A stretch of 41,804 nucleotides of DNA from a virus: IMG/VR virus record IMGVR_UViG_3300042923_000492, positions 1-41,804 of that record; one strand, given 5' to 3'. Positions within the stretch are counted from its first letter, which is position 1. Every line of letters starts with the position of its first letter. The notes beneath the pieces were generated by a model. The model ran no database searches. It saw only the letters and a program-made list of their open reading frames with translations, and had not been told where the DNA came from. Positions 36,064 through 41,804 of the stretch are shown piece by piece. The position numbers and the translations under genes were made by a program.

Positions 36064-36174
36064 ATGGATTGCAAGGAATGTATGAGTTTTTTTGTGACAT
36101 GCCCGTGTGGTTGCGGAGTATCGTTTTGCCCAAGCTGCATGAGCGAAGAGGATGATGGGGGTGAAGAGGAATGA
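36064..36174 (+). CDS. 36-aa cysteine-rich peptide
   Basis: Lies between terminase and portal with ATG 36064 behind AAGGAGGCG. C-K-E-C, C-P-C-G-C and C-P-S-C give seven cysteines, one more than needed for a six-ligand site or a zinc ribbon plus spare. An acidic tail overlaps the portal start region. Unusual in this position. Confidence 0.55.
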   Translation: MDCKECMSFFVTCPCGCGVSFCPSCMSEEDDGGEEE

Positions 36175-36176
36175 GG

Positions 36177-37454
36177 ATGAACGATTTCATACCGCCGATA
36201 TTCAACCGAAAAGCATCTGCCGTAGCGAAAGCTATTGTGCAAATGTTCAACGGACAACCGGCATTCACGCCGAAAAACTTTGAATCATTGGCAAAAGAAG
36301 GTTTCGAAAATAACGTATGGGTTTACCGCTGCATTACGGCTATTGCTCAAGCCGTCGCCGGGGTCGATTGGGTCCTGTATCAGGGGCGCGGCAAGACGCA
36401 AAAGGAATTAGAGGAACATGCACTTATCAAGCTTTTGTACAAGCCTAATGAATTTGAATCCAAGCAAGAGTTTTTCGAGAGGCTTACAGCGTTCCTGATG
36501 CTATCGGGAAACAGCTATATCGAGAAGGTAGGTCCTAACGTAGGGCCCCCGATGGAGCTTTATGCGCTGCGCCCGGATCGGATTAAGGTTGTGCCGGACC
36601 CCGTTAATTTTATTGGTGGATATGAATATACGTTAGGGGCCAAGGTCGTTCCGTTTCCGGCAAACAAAATAATGCACATCAAAAGCTTCCACGCTACGGA
36701 TGATTTATACGGCCTATCTGCTATCTCGGTTGCCGCTAAGGGGATCGACAACGACAACGCCGCGAGCACATGGAATAATTCACTCCTGAATAACTCAGCT
36801 CGTCCGAGCGGGGCCATGGTCACAGAGTCGCATTTGGGCGATGATCAATACAACCGCCTGAAGGACGAGATAAACGTAAATTATAAAGGGGCAAGCAAGG
36901 CCGGTAAGTTCATGCTGCTTGAGGGCGGTTTAAAGTGGGTCGAAATGGGCCTGAGCCCGAAAGACATGGATTTCATTTTGAGCAAGAAAATGAGCCGGAT
37001 TGAGATTTGCGCGGCTTTCGGCGTACCGCCTGAAATTGTAGGCGACAAGGAGCACGCAACATACTCGAACTATCAGGAGGCACGGCAAGCGTTCTATCAA
37101 GAAACCGTTTTGCCTATCTTGGACCTGATTCGGGACAAGCTTAACGCTGGGTTGGTTCCGCTATTCGGCGAAAACCTGCATTTAAACTATGACCGTGACG
37201 GGATAGAGGCGCTTCAGGAGAGCCGGGAAAAAGTCTGGGCGCGGGCAATGGACGCTTTCAAAGCTGGGGTTATCATGAAGAACGAAACCCGGCAGGCGGT
37301 CGGATACGAGACGGTAGAGGGTGGGAACGTCTTCTATGAGCCGACGAACATCATACCGGTTGGACCGGACGCGCCGGAAGCTCCAGAAATCGCAGAGGAA
37401 GACGAGGACGGCGGAGGGGGTGAGGGGAAAAAGAATTTTTTTTTAAAGGTCTGA
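36177..37454 (+). CDS. Portal protein, HK97 family
   Basis: A 425-aa portal (PF04860), the dodecameric ring through which DNA enters and leaves. Start ATG 36177 is six bases after AGAGGA; ATG 36171 touches that site. Features: N-N-V-W-V-Y-R-C-I-T-A-I-A-Q, H-A-L-I-K-L-L-Y-K-P-N-E, G-N-S-Y-I-E-K, L-Y-A-L-R-P-D-R-I-K-V, F-G-V-P-P-E-I-V-G-D and S-N-Y-Q-E-A-R-Q-A-F-Y. The last codons contain a T9 run and the slippery heptamer at 37439-37445, by which it may be fused to the MuF protein. Confidence 0.95.
   Translation: MNDFIPPIFNRKASAVAKAIVQMFNGQPAFTPKNFESLAKEGFENNVWVYRCITAIAQAVAGVDWVLYQGRGKTQKELEEHALIKLLYKPNEFESKQEFFERLTAFLMLSGNSYIEKVGPNVGPPMELYALRPDRIKVVPDPVNFIGGYEYTLGAKVVPFPANKIMHIKSFHATDDLYGLSAISVAAKGIDNDNAASTWNNSLLNNSARPSGAMVTESHLGDDQYNRLKDEINVNYKGASKAGKFMLLEGGLKWVEMGLSPKDMDFILSKKMSRIEICAAFGVPPEIVGDKEHATYSNYQEARQAFYQETVLPILDLIRDKLNAGLVPLFGENLHLNYDRDGIEALQESREKVWARAMDAFKAGVIMKNETRQAVGYETVEGGNVFYEPTNIIPVGPDAPEAPEIAEEDEDGGGGEGKKNFFLKV
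37422..37445 (+). other. Candidate -1 frameshift signal, portal to MuF
   Basis: Slippery heptamer T_TTT_TTA (37439-37445) in correct phase, with the ribosome-binding-like GAGGGG (37422-37428 region) about 11 bases upstream, as in dnaX. A -1 shift reads AAA-GGT-CTG-AAA and then the MuF ATG at 37457 with no stop. The nine T also permit transcriptional slippage. Confidence 0.6.
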
Positions 37455-37456
37455 AA

Positions 37457-38230
37457 ATGTTCAACATGGAAAGCGAAGAGCAAAAGACGGCTTTTTGGAA
37501 GTCCATGGATCGGAGGCGGAACGGCTATTATAAGGCGGTTACAGCCAAGATCAAACAACATTTTCAGACGGAGAGGAAAGCAGTTGTTAAGGCGTTCGAA
37601 TCAGGCGGCAAGGCAGCAGCGGAAAAAGCTGTCGAGAAGAAAGCCGCAGCACTTAAGAAAATCCTAACGGCGGTTGACAATACCGTTATGAGGGATTTCG
37701 GCCGGGAAACGTTCGCGCAGCTCAAGAGCGAGGCGGAGCAGATGGAAGTTAAGGCGCCTGCGGGCGATACCTTCAGTGTATTCGATGCAGAGGTTCAACG
37801 TTGGACCGGTACGAACGTAGCGCAAAAGGTTGTACTTATCAGCGACACGACAAAAACGCTTATTCAAAATGTTATTGCTGCGGGAGTAACGGAGGGTGAA
37901 GGCATTGCCTTAATCGCCGGACGGATTGACACGCTTTACTTGGATCAGATCATACCAAACCGCTCGACAGTCATTGCACGGACTGAGGTTATAAGCGCGA
38001 GCAATGCCGGAAACCAATTTGCAGCCAAACAGACCGGCCTTAACCTCGAAAAAGAATGGATCGCAACGCGCGACGATAGGACCCGCGAAGCGCATGAAGA
38101 CATGGACGGGCGAAAAGCCGACATGGACAAGCCTTATAAAAACGGGCTAATGTTTCCGGGCGATCCGAGCGGACCGGCGAAGGAAGTCATTCAATGCCGC
38201 TGTACAGAGGGGTATGCAGTAAAAAAATAG
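37457..38230 (+). CDS. MuF / SPP1 gp7-type head morphogenesis protein
   Basis: A 257-aa protein with a lysine-rich helical N-terminal half and a C-terminal SPP1 gp7 / MuF domain (PF04233): V-I-A-R-T-E-V-I-S-A-S-N-A-G, W-I-A-T-R-D-D-R-T-R-E-A-H and C-R-C-T-E-G near the end. MuF proteins ride with the portal in the head and may act in DNA ejection. No toxin domain follows. ATG 37457 is seven bases after AAAGG, so independent synthesis is possible besides the fusion. Confidence 0.9.
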   Translation: MFNMESEEQKTAFWKSMDRRRNGYYKAVTAKIKQHFQTERKAVVKAFESGGKAAAEKAVEKKAAALKKILTAVDNTVMRDFGRETFAQLKSEAEQMEVKAPAGDTFSVFDAEVQRWTGTNVAQKVVLISDTTKTLIQNVIAAGVTEGEGIALIAGRIDTLYLDQIIPNRSTVIARTEVISASNAGNQFAAKQTGLNLEKEWIATRDDRTREAHEDMDGRKADMDKPYKNGLMFPGDPSGPAKEVIQCRCTEGYAVKK

Positions 38231-38243
38231 GGGAGGTCATTTC

Positions 38244-38609
38244 ATGCCAAAAAGCAGCTATTTGAGGGCGAAAGTTATCACCGACAACCTGAGTAACGGC
38301 ACAAAGTACATTGCACTATTTACGGATGCAGCAGGCATTGCAGACACGAGCCAGCCGGTTACGGAAGCGACAACGGGAAATTGCCCCGGATACGCGCGGC
38401 AGGCTGCAACGTTCAATGCTTCAGGCGTTTCGACGAACGCGCAGACCTTCACGGCTTCCGGAGCATGGGCAACGGTCCGCTATGTCGGCATTTTTGATGC
38501 ATTAACGGCCGGAAACATGATTTATTGGGACGAAATCACGGCGGAGACGCTTGCTAACACGAATCAGCTCAACCTCGCAGCCGGACAGGTTACCGTTACG
38601 GAGAAATAA
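38244..38609 (+). CDS. Small beta-rich virion protein
   Basis: A 121-aa protein from ATG 38244 behind GGGGAGG. Rich in A, T, N and G with beta-pattern, including Y-I-A-L-F-T-D-A-A-G and A-T-V-R-Y-V-G-I-F-D-A. Similar short proteins occur as head or tail adornments. Its position between MuF and protease suggests a head-associated protein. Confidence 0.75.
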   Translation: MPKSSYLRAKVITDNLSNGTKYIALFTDAAGIADTSQPVTEATTGNCPGYARQAATFNASGVSTNAQTFTASGAWATVRYVGIFDALTAGNMIYWDEITAETLANTNQLNLAAGQVTVTEK

Positions 38610-38623
38610 GGGGGGTTAGCCTC

Positions 38624-39631
38624 ATGTCTTATTATCTCGAAATGGACGGCGCAACGAATTACCTAAGAACGCCGTCCTTAACCTTTACGGATATCTACAT
38701 CGATACGGAAATTGAGCAAAGAGAAGGCGTTCAAAGTTGGTACGTTGACGCGAGGACAGGAATCGGATTTGCCTACTTCAACCGAACGCCAACCGGTACG
38801 GATACAATTTCAGTGTTCAACGCGGTTTATATTGACGGAGTGGCGAAGACGTCCGGAACGGCATTTGTTCCGCATCTTACGCGCTGCTTGATTCGTGTCG
38901 TTAAGACAACCGGCGGCACGGATGATGTCAATATATTTTCGGCCAACAACGGCGGTTCACCGACAAAAGGCAAGTTATACGATATCAAATTTTATAACGG
39001 GGCCTCCCTCGTCGCTCATTACGATTTGACGTTAGGAAACGCGCAGGATCAGAGCGGGAACGGGAATCACGCGACGTTAAACGGCGGAACGTTCGTGGAC
39101 GATGGCAGCGGACCAACCGTGATTGAGACAAGCGCGGTTATTTCCGGAGTTTCGACGGTTGCGGCGTCCGTCAACAAGCGTTTAACGAGTTCTGTGGTCA
39201 TTTCAGGCGTTTCAACGGTCGCGGCGGGTGTTCGCAAGGTCATAACCATTGCGGCGGATATAGCGGGCATTTCGACGGTCACAGCTTCAACCGGTCGCCA
39301 AGCTTCCGCCGCCATTGTTGGACAGTCTACGGTCACGGCAACGATCGTAAAACGATTTTCCCCGTCTTCGAGCATCGCGGGAGCGGCTACCGTTACAGCT
39401 ACCGCGGTAAAAAAGATATTGGCGTCTGTCGTTATCGCCTCGGCGGTTCAAATTAGCACAACGGGGAGTAAACGAATGAACATTACAGCAGCCATAGAGG
39501 GCATTGGAACAATGGAGATAAATCAGAATACGCCGATTTTGGCCGATGAGACCATAATCGGAGGGCGTAGGCTGCGGATGGAGGTAGAAGGCGGACGTTT
39601 GCTGCATGTCCGCGTCACAGGAGGGGTTTAA
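38624..39631 (+). CDS. LamG-like repeat fibre protein
   Basis: A 335-aa protein. Residues 1-165 are a concanavalin/LamG-like domain (Y-L-E-M-D-G-A-T-N-Y, and the classic D-Q-S-G-N-G-N-H-A-T-L-N-G-G near 150). Residues 170-300 hold six to seven copies of an 18-20-residue repeat of the form S-x-x-I-S-G-V-S-T-V-x-A, ending K-R or similar. This should form a beta-stacked shaft. A C-terminal R-R-L-R-M-E-V-E-G-G-R segment ends it. Probably a glycan-binding head or neck fibre. Confidence 0.78.
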   Translation: MSYYLEMDGATNYLRTPSLTFTDIYIDTEIEQREGVQSWYVDARTGIGFAYFNRTPTGTDTISVFNAVYIDGVAKTSGTAFVPHLTRCLIRVVKTTGGTDDVNIFSANNGGSPTKGKLYDIKFYNGASLVAHYDLTLGNAQDQSGNGNHATLNGGTFVDDGSGPTVIETSAVISGVSTVAASVNKRLTSSVVISGVSTVAAGVRKVITIAADIAGISTVTASTGRQASAAIVGQSTVTATIVKRFSPSSSIAGAATVTATAVKKILASVVIASAVQISTTGSKRMNITAAIEGIGTMEINQNTPILADETIIGGRRLRMEVEGGRLLHVRVTGGV

Positions 39632-39985
39632 GTGTACGATTACACGAAGTTAACGTTAACGATAGGGAAAAGCCGCGTGTATGATTTGGTTCTTAAAGAT
39701 TTGGACAACGGCGGTCCGCTCAATTTAACCGGCTGTAAAATCAGGTGGGTGATGGGCAAGACGGTCGATTCGTCCAATTTGATCAACAAGGACAGCGAGG
39801 GGAACGGAATTTCTATTGTCGATGCTGCGGGCGGTTTAGGTACGCTAACCCTAACGCCGGGCGATACGCGAGGCATGACAGCGGGCGAATACTATCATGA
39901 GGCTGAATTCGAGGACAGTTACGGGAACGTTTCGCCTCTCTTCTCAGGACCGTTTTTCCTTAAGGGCAGCGCAATCAAAAACTAA
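39632..39985 (+). CDS. Ig-like/BppU-like small fibre protein
   Basis: A 117-aa protein, starting at GTG 39632 right after the fibre stop with GGAGGGG before it. The strand pattern (L-T-L-T-I-G-K-S-R-V-Y-D-L-V-L, G-C-K-I-R-W-V-M, Y-Y-H-E-A-E-F-E-D) resembles the N-terminal domain of BppU-type baseplate or fibre adaptors, which attach receptor-binding proteins. It may link the LamG-like fibre to the head. Confidence 0.7.
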   Translation: MYDYTKLTLTIGKSRVYDLVLKDLDNGGPLNLTGCKIRWVMGKTVDSSNLINKDSEGNGISIVDAAGGLGTLTLTPGDTRGMTAGEYYHEAEFEDSYGNVSPLFSGPFFLKGSAIKN

Positions 39986-40000
39986 ATTGGAGGTTACAAC

Positions 40001-40525
40001 ATGACATTACGATTAGATACTCCTATCGGGCAAATCGCGCAGTACGTAGAAGGGCTTGAGGTTGAAGTCGATCAGGCAAAGGTAAGGGAAAAGGCTTTAT
40101 TAGCTCAAATCACGGAGCTTAAGGCCCGTCCGGAGCCGTGGGAAGTGAAGGCGGAAATCGTCATAGCGATTGCAAAAGCTTTCGACGCCCTGAAAATCCC
40201 GTATGTATTCGGCGGGGAGTCGATAAGTGGCATGGATTGCTCCGGATTTGTGCAGGCCATTTTCAAACAGGTGGGGTACAACATGCCACGAGTCAGCAAA
40301 GATCAGGCCAAAATCGGAACGCAGATCAGCAAGAGCAGCCCGGCGTTATGGCGCAAGGGCGATTTAATTGCTTTCGATTACAGCGGCGATGGAGTTATTG
40401 ACCATATTGGGATTTACATGGGCGATGGATTTATGATTCATACCAACACGCCATCGACCGGAATAAACATTAAGGCCGTTGCACCTTCCGCGTCGATCGT
40501 TAGCGTTAACCGCGTTTTGTCTTAA
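40001..40525 (+). CDS. NlpC/P60 peptidoglycan hydrolase in head operon
   Basis: A 174-aa protein. A coiled-coil N-terminus (residues 10-42) is followed by an NlpC/P60 cysteine peptidase: catalytic Cys80 in M-D-C-S-G-F, His135 in I-D-H-I-G-I-Y-M-G and His147 in F-M-I-H. Such enzymes cut D-gamma-glutamyl-diamino acid bonds in peptidoglycan. No signal peptide is present. In this place it is likely a virion component that opens the wall on entry, though these usually belong to tail proteins. Confidence 0.85.
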   Translation: MTLRLDTPIGQIAQYVEGLEVEVDQAKVREKALLAQITELKARPEPWEVKAEIVIAIAKAFDALKIPYVFGGESISGMDCSGFVQAIFKQVGYNMPRVSKDQAKIGTQISKSSPALWRKGDLIAFDYSGDGVIDHIGIYMGDGFMIHTNTPSTGINIKAVAPSASIVSVNRVLS

Positions 40526-40536
40526 CTCTATTGGAA

Positions 40537-40565
40537 TTTACTAGATTTAAAGAGTGATTTATACT
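40537..40565 (+). promoter_or_regulatory. Promoter of protease and capsid genes
   Basis: TTTACT at 40537-40542, 17-bp spacer, TATACT at 40560-40565. Ribosome site AGGTGAGG follows, then the protease ATG at 40584. A local promoter would raise capsid production. Confidence 0.6.
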
Positions 40566-40583
40566 ATTATGTGAGGTGAGGAC

Positions 40584-41270
40584 ATGGAACGCGAAGTAAA
40601 AAGTTTCGGATTCGAAACAAAAATGGTTGACGACAATCATTTCGAGGGTTACGCGTCCGTTTTCGGGAATGTGGACAGCCATGCAGACATTATGCAGCCG
40701 GGCGCATTCAAAAAGACGATCAAGGAGCATGCAAGCCGCGTGAAAGTCTTGTGGCAGCATGACCCATGGCAACCTATCGGCGTGCCGGTCGTGATGGAGG
40801 AAGACAGCAAGGGCTTATACGTTAAGGCTAAGATTAGCCAAACGGAAAAGGGCAAGGAGACCCTAATCCTCCTGAAAGACGGCGTGATCAACGAATTAAG
40901 CGTTGGTTATAACACCGTTAAGGAAGATTGGGACAAGACCCGAAATGTTCGCCTCCTGAAAGAAGTCAAGCTATGGGAGTTCTCGCCGGTTACGTTCGCG
41001 TCAAATGAAAAGGCGACGATAACAGGCGTGAAGTCTATTGCCGCTCTGATGGACGAGCTCAAGGCCGGGCGCATGTTGAGCGCCAAGAATGAGGGTCTTG
41101 TAAAATCAGCAATTGAGGCATTAACGGCACTTTTGGGAGCGTCCGAAGGTGGAGAGGAGCCGCCGAAAAGCACTCCAACCGAAACCGAGAAGGCGAATCA
41201 GGAAGCCGCCGAGCAAATAAAAGCAATGATGCAGGAAATGAGCGCTTTTGCGCGCCGTCAAAACTATTAA
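40584..41270 (+). CDS. Prohead protease, HK97 type (S78)
   Basis: A 228-aa serine protease that trims the capsid delta domain during head maturation. It has the family's F-E-G-Y-A-S-V-F-G-N-V-D-S-H-A-D, catalytic His in L-W-Q-H-D-P, catalytic Ser in N-E-L-S-V-G-Y, and W-E-F-S-P-V-T-F-A-S-N. The last ~60 residues are an A/E/K-rich helical tail. The capsid gene begins 20 bases downstream. Confidence 0.95.
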   Translation: MEREVKSFGFETKMVDDNHFEGYASVFGNVDSHADIMQPGAFKKTIKEHASRVKVLWQHDPWQPIGVPVVMEEDSKGLYVKAKISQTEKGKETLILLKDGVINELSVGYNTVKEDWDKTRNVRLLKEVKLWEFSPVTFASNEKATITGVKSIAALMDELKAGRMLSAKNEGLVKSAIEALTALLGASEGGEEPPKSTPTETEKANQEAAEQIKAMMQEMSAFARRQNY

Positions 41271-41290
41271 AATTTGGGAGGGTTACGAAC

Positions 41291-41804
41291 ATGTCGCAAG
41301 AATTGAAAGATTTACAAGCTGAACTAGCGAAAACTTGGGGCGAGCTGAAAGACATGGGCACGCGTCAAGAGGCAGAAATCAAGAAGCATGGCGACGTTAC
41401 CGCCGAAACTAAGAAAACGATTGATACGATCAATGCCGCCATGGATTCCGTCAAGGGCCGTATCGATGCAATGGAAACGAAATTAAACCGCAGCTCTTTT
41501 GCTGGTTCCGAAAGCAAGGACCCGCAAGCGGAAGCTAAGTCCGAGGCTTTCTATAACTTTATTAAGAACGGCCTTGGTGCATTGAGCAAGGAAGAAAAGG
41601 CGCTCGTTCAAGATGCTACAGGCGAGATTATCGTTCCTGAAGATTTGGACAACGTTATCTACCGCGCATTGCCGGGCAATACGCTTATGCGTTCGCTTGC
41701 TTCCGTTCGTAGAACGAACAGTAACCGGATCCGCCGTATTTCCATGACGGAGTTGACGGTCGGTTGGGGCAAGCTGGAAACCACCGCTGCTACACTGGGC
41801 GATT
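41291..41804 (+). CDS. Major capsid protein, N-terminal part (continues at 128 on the circle)
   Basis: Start ATG 41291 behind GGGAGG. The first ~85 residues are a coiled coil (L-K-D-L-Q-A-E-L-A-K, then I-D-T-I-N-A-A-M-D-S-V-K-G-R) corresponding to the delta scaffold, ending near A-G-S-E-S-K. The frame is open to the window end and, through the 127-bp overlap, meets the 1-789 part in the same phase, giving 391 residues. Confidence 0.95.
   Translation, partial: MSQELKDLQAELAKTWGELKDMGTRQEAEIKKHGDVTAETKKTIDTINAAMDSVKGRIDAMETKLNRSSFAGSESKDPQAEAKSEAFYNFIKNGLGALSKEEKALVQDATGEIIVPEDLDNVIYRALPGNTLMRSLASVRRTNSNRIRRISMTELTVGWGKLETTAATLGD
41678..41804. repeat. 127-bp terminal direct repeat, right copy (assembly overlap)
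   Basis: Identical to 1-127. See the left copy. Confidence 0.95.

Noticed and set aside
37436-37444. T9 run as a simple sequencing error in the portal gene
   Set aside because: Both frames make sense as they are (portal ends soon after, MuF has a ribosome site), and the heptamer is correctly phased. It still deserves a read check.
1-41804. tRNA genes, CRISPR arrays, insertion sequences
   Set aside because: I saw no cloverleaf-like sequence, no regularly spaced repeat-spacer array and no transposase or terminal inverted repeats.

Overview
The window is a complete genome of a tailed phage (siphovirus type, HK97-like capsid) of a Gram-positive, probably Paenibacillaceae-type host. The first 127 bases are repeated exactly as the last 127 (41678-41804), and the major capsid gene runs unbroken through this join, so the sequence closes into a circle of about 41,677 bp. 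The host guess is an inference from strong GGAGG-type ribosome sites, Bacillus-type replication and lysis families (G39P/G40P-like helicase loader inhibitor, XhlA, YopX), and an endolysin that ends in an S-layer-homology (SLH) repeat.

Layout. 1-2576: rest of the capsid gene and head-tail connectors. 2581-6735: tail tube, tail assembly chaperones joined by a -1 frameshift, tape measure. 6782-12166: a 1345-aa sialidase-like tail-tip protein and baseplate-type proteins. 12253-14176: lysis module (XhlA-like protein, three-domain endolysin, holin). 14222-16652: accessory genes, including an alpha/beta hydrolase and an exported DUF3862 protein. 16687-20000: small early-type genes, with two near-identical promoters carrying a 17-bp palindromic operator. 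20131-24306: a cluster looking like a minimal conjugation (type IV secretion) apparatus: a ribbon-helix-helix-like protein, a VirB2-like pilin, a membrane-bound M23 peptidase and an 883-aa VirB4/VirD4/HerA-type ATPase. 24307-24608: a control region. 24609-27254: recombination genes (YqaJ exonuclease, RecT, SSB). 27283-33847: replication and many small zinc-ribbon proteins, with probable origin iterons inside the replication initiator gene. 33953-40525: XRE regulator, terminase, portal, MuF protein, and a fibre/NlpC-P60 insert. 40584-41804: prohead protease and start of the capsid gene.

Every convincing gene is on the + strand. I find no integrase, no recombinase and no CI-type repressor facing a Cro. 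If the phage is temperate it would more likely persist as a plasmid. The most unusual points are the conjugation-like cluster in a small phage genome, a correctly phased U_UUU_UUA slippery site that would fuse portal to MuF, an 11-bp iteron array inside the initiator gene, and the domain mix of the endolysin and the accessory hydrolases.
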